From an uncultured Sphingomonadaceae bacterium (GTDB lineage Bacteria; Pseudomonadota; Alphaproteobacteria; Sphingomonadales; Sphingomonadaceae), in contig CANLCX010000001.1 of assembly GCA_947489315.1 (NCBI GenBank), forward strand, positions 1,181,501 through 1,245,500: a stretch of 64,000 nt of DNA, read 5' to 3'. This document shows, piece by piece, positions 29,578 through 38,798 of the stretch (the stretch's first letter is position 1; each line of letters opens with the position of its first letter). Both the position numbers and the translations under genes were made by a program. The notes under the pieces were generated by a model that was not told the origin of the DNA, ran no database searches, and saw only the letters and a list, made by a program, of their open reading frames with translations.

Positions 29578-30528
29578 TCAAAAATCATACACTAATGTCG
29601 CGCGGCTGAGCGTATCGGTTTTCTGACGGCCTTCTGGTGGATTGGTTTCATGCTCGATTACATAAGAAAAACGGGCTTTTAGCTTGCCATAAATCTTAGC
29701 ATCAAGCCCCGTAGTGGCGGTGATGGTGTTGGTGCCAGATGAGAATATCACGTTGGCGCTGGTCAGGCTTTGCGCATCGGATGCTAAGGTCGCGCCGGCT
29801 CCCTGGGTCAGTTTGAGATTTTTTGCAATTTGCCACCCCAGATCAAGTCCGATTAGGCCCGCGAGACTGCTATCCGATCCGCCATCGGTAAATTCGGTGA
29901 GCCGCCAGGCGGGACCGGCTTTCAAATTCAGCTTAACGTCTTTCTCATTGATAACCGTATAACCGATCCCGCCGGATACAGTGTACCGGGAAGAAAAGCC
30001 CTGAAACTCGTCCCGGTCATATTGGGCCAAGCCATAGAAGAAGAGCCGGTCATCGATCTTATATTCGGGTTCCAGAGCCGCTGCATATTGCTCTCTGCTG
30101 GTCACGCCATTGCTACGCTGATAATCGGCACGCGCGCGAAAGTTCAGGCGCCATTTGACCGCATCCTTCGCGAGCCTGATGCCGCCGCTTAAGCCAACAT
30201 TGCTGGAATTTCCGGTATTGCGAAAGCCGCCCAGTTCGCCTTCACCCGTCCAGTTTTCAAAAAAAGGCGCTTCCATCTGTTCTTGTTTTTTGACCGCCGC
30301 GAGTTGTGTTTTCTTTGCGGTATATACCGCCAGCATAGCGTCGATTTCCGCCACATCATCAGGATTTGTGAGTTTGGCGAACTTGAATACCGACTGGACC
30401 TCTGCATCTTTGCCAGATTCTGTGGCAGCATCTATCATCGCTTTGACAGGTTCGGGAAGGGCCGCGTGGGCTGGTGAAACAAGGCTTATCGCGGTCAGTG
30501 GAAATGACCAAACTATCTTATACAACAT
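29578..30528 (-). CDS. DUF481 outer-membrane beta-barrel protein
   Basis: A 316-residue protein with a signal peptide (cut after AHA), a helical charged stretch (about residues 30-85) and a barrel of alternating beta strands from about residue 90, ending in a terminal Phe (ATLVYDF), the mark of outer-membrane barrels. DUF481 proteins are exported proteins of unknown role, some salt-induced. The helical N-terminal segment is an addition to the simple DUF481 layout. Confidence 0.82.
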   Translation of the reverse strand: MLYKIVWSFPLTAISLVSPAHAALPEPVKAMIDAATESGKDAEVQSVFKFAKLTNPDDVAEIDAMLAVYTAKKTQLAAVKKQEQMEAPFFENWTGEGELGGFRNTGNSSNVGLSGGIRLAKDAVKWRLNFRARADYQRSNGVTSREQYAAALEPEYKIDDRLFFYGLAQYDRDEFQGFSSRYTVSGGIGYTVINEKDVKLNLKAGPAWRLTEFTDGGSDSSLAGLIGLDLGWQIAKNLKLTQGAGATLASDAQSLTSANVIFSSGTNTITATTGLDAKIYGKLKARFSYVIEHETNPPEGRQKTDTLSRATLVYDF

Positions 30529-30559
30529 ACTCTAATCCTGTGACTATCCTGTTTCACAT

Positions 30560-31048
30560 TCAGATTAGTGGTCCAAATTCCTTCAATATTGCGCGGTATA
30601 GATCTTTTTTAAACGGTACGATCATATCCGGCAAATCTGTTGGGTCGGCCCACTTCCAATCCGAAAACTCTGCGTGGTCAGTGGCAATATTGACATGACT
30701 ATCTTCGCCTGTAAACCGCATCAGAAACCAGGATTGGCGCTGGCCGCGATATTTTCCTTTCCAGATTTTACCCAATAATTCATCCGGTAGATCATAATAA
30801 TGTTCTTCCGCACTGCGCGCAATTATCTGTACATGATTCGCTGTGATTCCAGTTTCTTCTTCCAGCTCCCGGATTGCGGCAACTTCGCTATCCTCACCAT
30901 CATCAATCCCGCCTTGTGGCATTTGCCACGCATCAGGATGAGCGCTGTCTTTGGCGTCCAATCGCTGGCCGACGAAAATTTTGCCATTTTTGTCTGCAAG
31001 CATGATGCCTGCACAGGGACGGTAAGGAAGGTCGCTAAAATCGTTCAT
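30560..31048 (-). CDS. rppH: RNA pyrophosphohydrolase
   Basis: RppH removes pyrophosphate from the 5' end of mRNA and so triggers RNase E decay. The 162-residue protein carries the Nudix box GGIDDGEDSEVAAIREL followed by EEETGI, and the RppH-type start YRPCAGIMLADKNGKIFVGQR with the PQGGID loop. The start codon overlaps the stop of the esterase gene (ATGA at 31045-31048), so the two are co-translated. Confidence 0.93.
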   Translation of the reverse strand: MNDFSDLPYRPCAGIMLADKNGKIFVGQRLDAKDSAHPDAWQMPQGGIDDGEDSEVAAIRELEEETGITANHVQIIARSAEEHYYDLPDELLGKIWKGKYRGQRQSWFLMRFTGEDSHVNIATDHAEFSDWKWADPTDLPDMIVPFKKDLYRAILKEFGPLI

Positions 31049-31989
31049 AGAGCCGCCAAGGTTGCTTTCAGCGCGTTGCAGATGCCATCAACGTCCTGTT
31101 GTGAAGAGGGGATGCCTTTGCGCAGGCAGATCAGGCCATGGATATTGCCTTTGGCTTCGGCAAAGGCCACCGACACACCTGCTTCGATCAATTTGGCGGC
31201 ATAGGCGCGGCCTTGGTCGCGTAATGGGTCCAGACCGCCGGTAATGATAACGGTTGGCGGACTACTGGCGAGATCACCATGGATCGGATCGCAGCGCACA
31301 TCGCCCGCGACGCCAGCATAATGTTTATTGAAATAGTCCATCGAGTCTTTGGTTAGAAGAAAACCTTCTGCAAACTCGTCCATGGAACCGCCCGCTGCGG
31401 TACTATCCACGACGGGATAGATGGGGACCTGTGCAATGACCGGCACCGCCGCCGGGCTTTTGGCCAAATCCTGTGCCACCACAATCGCCAGGTTTCCGCC
31501 TGCGCTGTCGCCACAGGGGATCAGGCCATCTATTTCAATGCCCAGCGCGCTGGCGGCATTTTCGGCTATCCACCGCGTCGCTGCTTCACAATCGTCGGGA
31601 GCAGCCGGGAAGGGCGCTTCTGGCGCGAGCCGATAGTCCACCGCGATCAACGGCAAATCCATCTGCGCTGCCATTTCGGTGCAATAGGGATGGTGGCTTT
31701 CCAGATCACCGATAACAAAACCGCCGCCATGATAGAATATGATCGCAGGTCCTTTTTCGCGGGTCTCTCTTTTGTCGTAATAGCGCAGCTTGATATCACC
31801 AGCAGGCCCCGGACAGGTCAAGTCCTTGATAACCGCCAGCTCGGTGGGCTCTGCATCGGCTATAGCGCGCATGCCAATATAGACTTCACGTGCGGCGGCC
31901 GGTTCCATTTGATCCATCGGAACCGCTACTGCTGCTTCCAACATAGCGAGCATCGCCTGGGTATCTGGTCGCACAAAAGCCGTCGTCAT
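31045..31989 (-). CDS. Alpha/beta-hydrolase esterase (hormone-sensitive lipase family)
   Basis: A 314-residue cytoplasmic carboxylesterase of family IV. The oxyanion motif FYHGGGFVIGDLESH and the nucleophile motif PCGDSAGGNLAIV are clear; the Asp (GGLDPLRDQG) and His (NIHGLI) complete the triad. Physiological substrate unknown; short acyl esters are typical of the family. It is coupled to rppH downstream and transcribed away from korA. Confidence 0.9.
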   Translation of the reverse strand: MTTAFVRPDTQAMLAMLEAAVAVPMDQMEPAAAREVYIGMRAIADAEPTELAVIKDLTCPGPAGDIKLRYYDKRETREKGPAIIFYHGGGFVIGDLESHHPYCTEMAAQMDLPLIAVDYRLAPEAPFPAAPDDCEAATRWIAENAASALGIEIDGLIPCGDSAGGNLAIVVAQDLAKSPAAVPVIAQVPIYPVVDSTAAGGSMDEFAEGFLLTKDSMDYFNKHYAGVAGDVRCDPIHGDLASSPPTVIITGGLDPLRDQGRAYAAKLIEAGVSVAFAEAKGNIHGLICLRKGIPSSQQDVDGICNALKATLAAL

Positions 31990-32189
31990 CCTGTAATCTC
32001 CGTATCATTGCATATTGATTTGCTACTTATCTTTAGGCGAGTAGATCAGCCGGGGTTCACTAGGCAAGGTGTAATCCGCATCTCTCGTTTCAAACAAAAA
32101 CTTTATCCCTAGTAGTTTTTATGGTTTGAAGCAGAGGGGAGAAGTGCTTTACCGCATCTTCTACAGAGTGATGGGTACGGAAATTATAT

Positions 32190-34079
32190 ATGGCTACGGC
32201 GCTTAAACAGGACGATAACAGCAGCAACCAACCAGAAAGTGCGGAAAATGTCGTCGTTCGCTTCGCTGGTGATAGCGGCGATGGCATGCAACTCACCGGT
32301 GGGCAATTTACCTTGTCCACGGCATTGGCAGGCAGCGACCTTGCGACTTTCCCTGATTTCCCTGCGGAAATCCGCGCGCCGCAGGGCACCTTATTCGGTG
32401 TTTCCGCTTTCCAGATTAATTTTGGCAGCCGTGCGATTGAAACGGCGGGCGACGAACCTGATGTTTTAATTGCGATGAACCCAGCAGCGCTGAAAACCAA
32501 TGTTGACGCTTTGCGTGATGGTGGTTTGATCATCGCGGACGCTGGCGAGTTCGGGAAACGCAATCTCGACAAGGCCAAATATGAGAATAATCCGTTGGAA
32601 GACGGGTCTTTGGCTAAGTGGCAGCTGCTCAAGCTGGATATCTCTGCGTTGACACTGGAAGCGGTGAAGCCGTTTGGACTGGGGAATAAAGAAGCCCTGC
32701 GTAGTAAAAACATGTGGACGCTGGGCCTTGCGCTTTGGATGTTTGAGCGCGAACGGCAACCAATTATCGACTGGCTTAATACGAAGTTTGCGAAACTGCC
32801 CGATGTGGCGGCTGCAAATATAGCGGCGCTCAATGCCGGTCATGCTTATGGCGAGACGGCTGAGCTTTCCGGCGACGGCCTTGGCGGCGGTCATTTAACC
32901 ACTCGCAAAGTGGGTGCCGCGCCTTCCGCCCCTGGTGAATATCGTACGGTGACGGGCGCCGAAGCTTTGTCGCTTGGTCTTGTGGCTGGTGCGCAGCTGG
33001 CCGACGTTCCGATGTTCTTTGGCGGTTATCCGATTACGCCTGCTTCTGCGATCCTTCATCACTTGTCGCGGCTCAAAGAATTTGATGTAACAACATTTCA
33101 AGCCGAAGATGAAATCGCGGCTATCGCGGCGGCCATTGGTGCCAGCTATGCTGGTAAACTCGGCATTACCTCATCATCGGGGCCAGGTATTGCGCTGAAA
33201 GGCGAAGCCATGGGCTTGGCTATCATGACCGAGCTTCCGCTTGTCATTATCAATTCACAGCGCGGCGGACCTTCGACAGGCCTTCCCACCAAGACCGAGC
33301 AATCCGATCTCTATCAGGCGGTTTATGGCCGCAATGGCGATGCGCCGATGCCGGTCATCGCGGCTCGGTCACCCAGTGATGCATTTGAGTGCGCGATTGA
33401 AGCGGTGCGGATTGCTGTGCAATATATGACGCCAGTCATGCTGTTGACCGATGGCTATATTGCCAATGCAGCAGAGCCATGGAAAATCCCCGATGTTGCG
33501 TCGCTGGAGCCATTTCCAGTCACCTATCTCGACAAAATGCCGGAAGGCGGTTTGAAGCCCTATAGCCGCGATGAAAAATTCGCGCGGCCATGGATTAAAC
33601 CGGGGACGCCGGAATTGATGCACCGGATTGGCGGCATCGAAAAAGGCATTGATACCGGTCATATTGATTATGGTTCGGCCAATCACCAGAAAATGACCGA
33701 AATTCGGCGTGACAAGGTATTGGGCGTCGCGGACAGCATCCCCGATCAGGATGTCGCGTTGGGCAATGCGGGCGGCAAGCTGGCTGTTGTCGGTTGGGGC
33801 TCAACCTATGGCCCGATCCATCAAGCGGTGCGCCGTGCGGTGGAGGCGGGCAAAGATGTGGCCCATATCCATATCCGTAACATCTGGCCGATGCCAAAAA
33901 ATCTCGGGGACTTGCTGAAAAGCTATGACCGCGTGATTGTGCCAGAGATGAACACCGGTCAGCTAAAAACCCTATTGCGCGATCAATATCTGGTCGACGC
34001 GAAACCGATCAACAAAGTATCGGGCCAGCCATTTACCATTGCCGAAATTGATGCGGCGATTGAGGAGAATCTCTCATGA
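32190..34079 (+). CDS. korA: 2-oxoacid:ferredoxin oxidoreductase, fused gamma-alpha subunit
   Basis: With KorB it oxidatively decarboxylates a 2-oxoacid (probably 2-oxoglutarate) to acyl-CoA while reducing ferredoxin. Residues about 20-200 are the gamma domain (VVRFAGDSGDGMQLTGGQF), and the remaining ~400 residues the alpha subunit pyrimidine-binding and domain II parts (FFGGYPITPASAILHHLSRL). This two-gene KorAB layout is typical of aerobes. It overlaps korB by ATGA. Substrate by family inference. Confidence 0.9.
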   Translation: MATALKQDDNSSNQPESAENVVVRFAGDSGDGMQLTGGQFTLSTALAGSDLATFPDFPAEIRAPQGTLFGVSAFQINFGSRAIETAGDEPDVLIAMNPAALKTNVDALRDGGLIIADAGEFGKRNLDKAKYENNPLEDGSLAKWQLLKLDISALTLEAVKPFGLGNKEALRSKNMWTLGLALWMFERERQPIIDWLNTKFAKLPDVAAANIAALNAGHAYGETAELSGDGLGGGHLTTRKVGAAPSAPGEYRTVTGAEALSLGLVAGAQLADVPMFFGGYPITPASAILHHLSRLKEFDVTTFQAEDEIAAIAAAIGASYAGKLGITSSSGPGIALKGEAMGLAIMTELPLVIINSQRGGPSTGLPTKTEQSDLYQAVYGRNGDAPMPVIAARSPSDAFECAIEAVRIAVQYMTPVMLLTDGYIANAAEPWKIPDVASLEPFPVTYLDKMPEGGLKPYSRDEKFARPWIKPGTPELMHRIGGIEKGIDTGHIDYGSANHQKMTEIRRDKVLGVADSIPDQDVALGNAGGKLAVVGWGSTYGPIHQAVRRAVEAGKDVAHIHIRNIWPMPKNLGDLLKSYDRVIVPEMNTGQLKTLLRDQYLVDAKPINKVSGQPFTIAEIDAAIEENLS

Positions 34080-35104
34080 ACGAGATGACAAAAATCACGA
34101 CGCTGAAAGACTGGGAAACTGATCAGGAAGTGCGTTGGTGCCCGGGTTGCGGTGACTATGCGATCCTGAAAGCGGTTCAACGGACCATGCCGGAACTGGG
34201 TGTGCGTCCGGAAGATACCTTGTTTATCAGTGGGATTGGCTGTTCTTCTCGCTTTCCTTATTATATGGAAACCTACGGTTTTCACACCATTCATGGCCGT
34301 GCGCCTGCGGTAGCAACTGGCGCGAAACTGGCCAATCCGGATCTGGATGTCTGGATCATCACTGGCGACGGTGATGCGCTTTCCATCGGCGGCAATCACA
34401 CGATGCATTTGTTGCGGCGTAATCTGGATTGCCAGATCATGCTGTTCAACAATGAAATTTACGGCCTGACCAAAGGGCAATATTCGCCGACATCGCGGGT
34501 GGGAACAAATACACCTTCCACGCCTTATGGTTCGGTCGATCGTCCTGCTAGTCCTTGTGCTTTTGCATTGGGTTCCGGCGCACGGTTCATTGCCCGCGGC
34601 ATAGACATACACAAAGACCTGACCAATGTCCTGAAAGCGGCGCACGCTCATAAAGGTGCGGCCTTTATCGAGATTTTTCAAAACTGTATCGTCTATAACA
34701 AAGACGTGTTCGATGAATTTGCGGCAAAGAAAACAGCCGCATCGACACAGTTGTTGCTCGCCAATGGTGAGCCGATGCTGTTTGAAAAAGGGGCTAAGGG
34801 CATCGCAATGGACCGCGAAACCTTGTCGCTGAAAGTGGTCGATGTTGTTGATGGTGACTGGCAAGCGGCCAAAGTGATTGTCCATGATGTGACCAATCGC
34901 TCGGTGGCGCATATGCTGATCGAAATGCCCTTTGGTGAATTTCCGATGGCCATTGGTGTGCTCTATGACGATCCGCGTCCGACTTTTGAAGCGGCGGTGG
35001 TTGAGCAAAATGCGAAGGCGGCAGAAGGCAAGAAGCCTGATTTGCAAGCGCTCCTCAACAAAGGCCAGACATGGACCGTAACCGAGGACGGGCCGGAACT
35101 TTAG
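34076..35104 (+). CDS. korB: 2-oxoacid:ferredoxin oxidoreductase, beta subunit
   Basis: The beta subunit binds thiamine diphosphate (GDGDALSIGGNHTMHLLRRN at about residues 98-117, ending in LFNNEIYG) and one 4Fe-4S cluster. The cysteine ligands are visible at C22 and C25 (WCPGCGDY), C56 (GIGCSSRF) and C204 (FQNCIVYN). 342 residues, normal. No ferredoxin gene lies next to it. A long reverse-strand frame over this gene is a codon-usage shadow. Confidence 0.92.
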   Translation: MNEMTKITTLKDWETDQEVRWCPGCGDYAILKAVQRTMPELGVRPEDTLFISGIGCSSRFPYYMETYGFHTIHGRAPAVATGAKLANPDLDVWIITGDGDALSIGGNHTMHLLRRNLDCQIMLFNNEIYGLTKGQYSPTSRVGTNTPSTPYGSVDRPASPCAFALGSGARFIARGIDIHKDLTNVLKAAHAHKGAAFIEIFQNCIVYNKDVFDEFAAKKTAASTQLLLANGEPMLFEKGAKGIAMDRETLSLKVVDVVDGDWQAAKVIVHDVTNRSVAHMLIEMPFGEFPMAIGVLYDDPRPTFEAAVVEQNAKAAEGKKPDLQALLNKGQTWTVTEDGPEL

Positions 35105-35147
35105 CGGCCTTTTCCAGCACTTGATGCTTGCAATGTAGGATTTGCTT

Positions 35148-35163
35148 TGCCAGCATGCTGGCA
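35148..35163. repeat. 16-bp palindrome downstream of korB
   Basis: TGCCAGCATGCTGGCA is a perfect palindrome 44 bases after the korB stop. It is followed by AGGGCTTCAGTCCCT, which can also fold. No T-run follows, so a Rho-independent terminator is unlikely; it may protect the 3' end of the mRNA or bind a protein. Confidence 0.35.
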
Positions 35164-35312
35164 GGGCTTCAGTCCCTTTCGTCACGCTATGGGGTGAGGC
35201 GATTCTGAACGGAAATTTCGTCGCTCATATGAAACAGTTCAACCGAAGATGACCCCCATTTTGCGTGTAAAGTGTATAATTTCTCGGTCCGGTTTAGACG
35301 GCTGCCGCTCGC

Positions 35313-36380
35313 ATGGATAATCTGACTCATAGTCTTGCCGGGGCCGTTCTCGGTCAGCTTGGTTTGAAGAAGAAAACCGGCCTTGGCATGGCGACATTAA
35401 TTATTGCCGCCAATATTCCCGATATAGATGCCTTCGCGACACTGCTTGATGGCGTGCAGCATCTCGCCATCCGCCGCGGGATAACCCATGGTCCGATCGC
35501 GATGGTGGTACTGCCATTATTGCTGACCGGCATCATGATCTGGTTCGATCGCTGGCAGACCAAGCGCGGCAAACGGCCAGCAGGTCGCTTGCCGATTCAC
35601 AAGGGTTGGCTGCTGGCGCTCGCCTATATTGGGTGTTTGAGCCATCCGGCATTGGATTGGCTGAACAGCTATGGCGTAAGATTGCTGGAACCTTTTTCAT
35701 CGCAATGGTTTTACGGAGACAGCATCTTCATCATCGATATCTGGATTTGGGCGGCGCTAATTGCCGGTGTCTGGATTTCACGGCGGCGCGAGAAAAAGGG
35801 TCGGGATGATTGGCAGCGGCCGGCTTGGGTGAGCTTTACCGTTATTTGTGCGTATATTTTCGCCAATGGGCTGATTACGAGAGATGCTGAATCCAGAGCT
35901 TTCACGATGGTTGAAAATGTTTGGGAAATCAAACCGGCGTCAGTTGTAGCAAACCCGATTCCTATTCAGTTTTGGGAACGAGAAATTCTTTGGCGCAGTG
36001 CCGAAATTGATGGCGGTGGCGTTTTTTATGGCTCCGGCGACTATAGTATAGCACGGGGGCCAAGATTACTTTGGACGCCAAGAGGGATCGATTATCGGGG
36101 TCCGGTTATGTTGACTAAACGTAATCCAAGCGCGAACCTCAAGTTTTACAGCGACGTCAGTTGGACAAAGCATCCCTATCTTCTGAAAATTCAGAAAAGG
36201 GATAAAGATTTTGAGGCATTCCTATTTTGGTCACGCATGCCAGTGGTGCGGCCTGACAAGGAAGGTGGAAAAATAATGATGATTGTTTCCGACCAACGTT
36301 TCATGGATCCATTAGTTGGGGACCGCTTTACTGTTAAAACAGAAGTTCCCGAAAATTCGCTAGATTACTGGGAACGTTAG
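35313..36380 (+). CDS. YbcI/DUF457-type inner-membrane metal-dependent hydrolase-like protein
   Basis: A 355-residue membrane protein. The N-terminus MDNLTHSLAGAVLGQLGLKKK and the metal-binding-like blocks ANIPDIDAF, RRGITHGPIAM and CLSHPALDWLNSYG are typical of the LexA-regulated YbcI/DUF457 family. About five membrane helices are in the first 200 residues; the last ~150 are soluble. Its reaction is unknown. A TATAAT at 35275-35280 lies upstream without a good -35. Confidence 0.82.
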   Translation: MDNLTHSLAGAVLGQLGLKKKTGLGMATLIIAANIPDIDAFATLLDGVQHLAIRRGITHGPIAMVVLPLLLTGIMIWFDRWQTKRGKRPAGRLPIHKGWLLALAYIGCLSHPALDWLNSYGVRLLEPFSSQWFYGDSIFIIDIWIWAALIAGVWISRRREKKGRDDWQRPAWVSFTVICAYIFANGLITRDAESRAFTMVENVWEIKPASVVANPIPIQFWEREILWRSAEIDGGGVFYGSGDYSIARGPRLLWTPRGIDYRGPVMLTKRNPSANLKFYSDVSWTKHPYLLKIQKRDKDFEAFLFWSRMPVVRPDKEGGKIMMIVSDQRFMDPLVGDRFTVKTEVPENSLDYWER

Positions 36381-36396
36381 GTGGTCGATTAAAAAA

Positions 36397-37788
36397 ATGA
36401 CCGCCCCCACCATAATCTGGTTCCGCCGCGATTTGCGCCTTGATGATCAAGCCGCTGTTGTCGCTGCCGCCGAGCAAGGGCCGGTCATTCCGGTCTATAT
36501 ACTCGACGATGAAACGCCCAAGCATCGCAAAATGGGCGGGGCATCGCGCTGGTGGTTGCACCATAGTTTGAATTCTTTGGATGCCGACTTGCAGGCTAAG
36601 GGATCGCAGTTAATTTTACGCCGGGGCAAAGCGGCTGATATTTTGGCAGAACTCGCTGCGGAACATGGCGTAGCAGAAATCCACGCGCTGCATCATCATG
36701 AACCATGGTGGCTCAATGCGCAGAAGGATTTGCGCACCAAATTGGATGGCAGCGCCGAGCTGGTTCTGCACCACGGCAATTATCTGCTCCCGCCCGGGAC
36801 GTTAAAAACCGGCAGTGGTGGTCCTTATAAAATCTACACGCCGTTCTGGAAATCGCTGCGTGAGCGTATGCCTCCCGCAGAACCTATGGCTGTGCCGGAA
36901 CACATCGCAGCGCCCGATGCTTGGCCGGACGGCGACGCTCTGGATGACTGGCACTTGCTGCCCACCAAGCCGGACTGGGCCAAAGGATTTACAGACTATT
37001 GGGCTCCCGGCGAGCAAGGCGCGCAGGACAATCTCGAAGCCTTTATCGATAAAGCGGTGCAATATGATGAAGGCCGAAATCTGCCGTCAGAGCAATTGGT
37101 ATCGCGCCTGTCTCCGCATCTGCATTTCGGGGAAATCAGCCCTACGACAATCTGGAACCGGATTGCCGGGCAGGGCGCTAAGGTGGAGACCTATCTCAAA
37201 GAGATCGTCTGGCGGGACTATGCCCAGAATGTCATCCAGCAATTTCCGCAATATGGCGGTGAAAGCTATCGCGAAAAATTCCGCGAATTTCCATGGCGCG
37301 ATATGGCGGATCCAAAGGTTCGCAAGGATTATGACGCCTGGTGCCATGGTCAGACCGGCTATCCGATTGTTGATGCTGGTATGCGGGAATTATGGGCGAC
37401 AGGATGGATGCATAACCGCGTGCGGATGATTGCGGCCAGTTTCCTGATCAAGCATCTGCTGATCGACTGGCGCGAAGGCGAGCAATGGTTTTGGGATACT
37501 CTTGTTGATGCCGATTTTGCGTCGAACAGCGTCAACTGGCAGTGGACCTCAGGCACCGGAGTCGACAGCAATATGTTCGTCCGCATCATGGCACCGCTCA
37601 CCCAATCCGAGAAATTCAACGCTGGTGATTATATCCGTAAATGGGTGCCGGAACTGGCGGATGTCAGCGATCCGTACATCCATGATCCGGAGGAAAGCGG
37701 CGCTAAACCGCCCAGCTATCGCTCAAAGATCATAGCGCACAAAGAGGCGCGCGCGCGGGCGCTGGATGCCTATGCGCAAGTGAAATGA
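36397..37788 (+). CDS. phrB: Deoxyribodipyrimidine photolyase
   Basis: Repairs UV-induced cyclobutane pyrimidine dimers using light. The 463-residue class I enzyme has an N-terminal antenna domain (TIIWFRRDLRLDDQAAVVAA) and the FAD domain with LSPHLHFGEISP, EIVWRDYAQN and the tryptophan-rich NSVNWQWTSGTGVDSN. Nothing suggests a cryptochrome. It begins 16 bases after the YbcI-like gene, has a weak ribosome site, and is followed by an SDR and a cyclopropane synthase. Confidence 0.94.
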   Translation: MTAPTIIWFRRDLRLDDQAAVVAAAEQGPVIPVYILDDETPKHRKMGGASRWWLHHSLNSLDADLQAKGSQLILRRGKAADILAELAAEHGVAEIHALHHHEPWWLNAQKDLRTKLDGSAELVLHHGNYLLPPGTLKTGSGGPYKIYTPFWKSLRERMPPAEPMAVPEHIAAPDAWPDGDALDDWHLLPTKPDWAKGFTDYWAPGEQGAQDNLEAFIDKAVQYDEGRNLPSEQLVSRLSPHLHFGEISPTTIWNRIAGQGAKVETYLKEIVWRDYAQNVIQQFPQYGGESYREKFREFPWRDMADPKVRKDYDAWCHGQTGYPIVDAGMRELWATGWMHNRVRMIAASFLIKHLLIDWREGEQWFWDTLVDADFASNSVNWQWTSGTGVDSNMFVRIMAPLTQSEKFNAGDYIRKWVPELADVSDPYIHDPEESGAKPPSYRSKIIAHKEARARALDAYAQVK

Positions 37789-37802
37789 GAGAAAGGATTG
37801 AA

Positions 37803-37865
37803 ATGGCTGAGATATTTGCTTATCCATCCAACCATTCAAAAAGAGGATATCAGGTCGATGAATAA
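37803..37865 (+). CDS. Possible 20-residue peptide between phrB and the SDR gene
   Basis: An ATG at 37803, preceded by AAAGGATT, opens a 20-residue frame (MAEIFAYPSNHSKRGYQVDE). It starts 14 bases after phrB. It may be a leader peptide, a gene remnant or chance; there is no coding-bias evidence at this length. Confidence 0.2.
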   Translation: MAEIFAYPSNHSKRGYQVDE

Positions 37866-37899
37866 GTAGGTCGCCTTCGGGCAAAATCAAAATAGAGCC

Positions 37900-37920
37900 A
37901 TTCAGTCCTTTGGGCTGAAT
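37900..37920 (+). other. Small stem-loop before the SDR gene
   Basis: ATTCAG (37900-37905) pairs with CTGAAT (37915-37920) around a 9-base loop in the 161-base gap between phrB and the SDR gene. It is followed by ATTTTGACACC, giving a T-rich but short tail; a weak terminator for phrB is possible. Confidence 0.3.
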
Positions 37921-37949
37921 ATTTTGACACCTAATATTCAGGATCTTTT

Positions 37950-38732
37950 ATGCACAGATTATCACAGAAATTTTGCGTTATCACCGGTGCCGCGCGCGGC
38001 ATTGGCAAAGCGATTGCCAAGGCCTTTATCGATGAGGGGGCGACCGTCCTGCTGACCGATAGCGATGCCGATACATTAAAGCAGGCGGGTCAGGAGCTGC
38101 AAAGCGAGACTTTTTTCCTTGATGTGGAAAAGGAAGCGGACTGGGACCGTCTTGCCGAACTGCATCCTGCGGCGGATGTCGTCGTCAACAATGCCGGTAT
38201 CACCGGATTTGAAGCAGGCCTTGCGCCGCATGACCCCGAAAACGCATCGCTGGAAGATTGGCGGGCGGTACACCGGGTTAATCTCGACGGCACATTCATG
38301 GGCTGTCGCTATGCCATCCGCGCCATGAAAGACAAAGGCACCGGCTCGATCATCAATATATCCTCGCGCTCTGGCATGGTGGGCATTCCAGGGGCTGCGG
38401 CCTATGCCTCATCCAAGGCGGCGATTCGCAACCATAGCAAATCTGTTGCGCTTTATTGTGCGCAATCAGGATGGAGCATCCGCTGCAATTCCATCCACCC
38501 GGCCGCCATCATGACGCCGATGTGGGAGCCGATGCTGGGCGAAGGTGAACAGCGAGAGGAGGCAATAGCGGCATTGGTCAAAGACACACCGCTGCAACGC
38601 TTTGGTGAGGCCGAAGAAGTGGCAGCGGTGGCTGTGCTGCTGGCTTCGGACGAGGCGAGCTATATCACAGGCACGGAGATGACCATCGACGGCGGTATAT
38701 TGGCCGGTTCGGCTGCGGCTCCCGGGTCTTAG
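37950..38732 (+). CDS. Short-chain dehydrogenase/reductase
   Basis: A 260-residue classical SDR using NAD(P). Motifs: cofactor loop [17 protein letters not shown], catalytic Ser in IINISSRSG and Tyr-x3-Lys in [11 protein letters not shown], then the C-terminal substrate part. An acidic residue after strand 2 (LLTDSDAD) suggests NAD rather than NADP. Substrate unknown. It is preceded by AGGATCTTTT and lies between photolyase and cyclopropane synthase. Confidence 0.88.
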   Translation: MHRLSQKFCVITGAARGIGKAIAKAFIDEGATVLLTDSDADTLKQAGQELQSETFFLDVEKEADWDRLAELHPAADVVVNNAGITGFEAGLAPHDPENASLEDWRAVHRVNLDGTFMGCRYAIRAMKDKGTGSIINISSRSGMVGIPGAAAYASSKAAIRNHSKSVALYCAQSGWSIRCNSIHPAAIMTPMWEPMLGEGEQREEAIAALVKDTPLQRFGEAEEVAAVAVLLASDEASYITGTEMTIDGGILAGSAAAPGS

Positions 38733-38798
38733 AGTAATGGCCATGAATAGGGATAGTTCCGCATTGCCAAGCAGTTACCACTGGTCCATATTTGCATC

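Noticed and set aside
33983-35185. A 400-codon open frame on the minus strand opposite korB
   Set aside because: It is antisense to a complete korB gene with all catalytic motifs. Long antisense frames arise from codon bias in this composition; its product looks like no known family.
36290-36396. An RpoE/EcfG-type promoter before phrB
   Set aside because: A GGAAC exists at 36371-36375 but no matching -10 element lies at the right distance.
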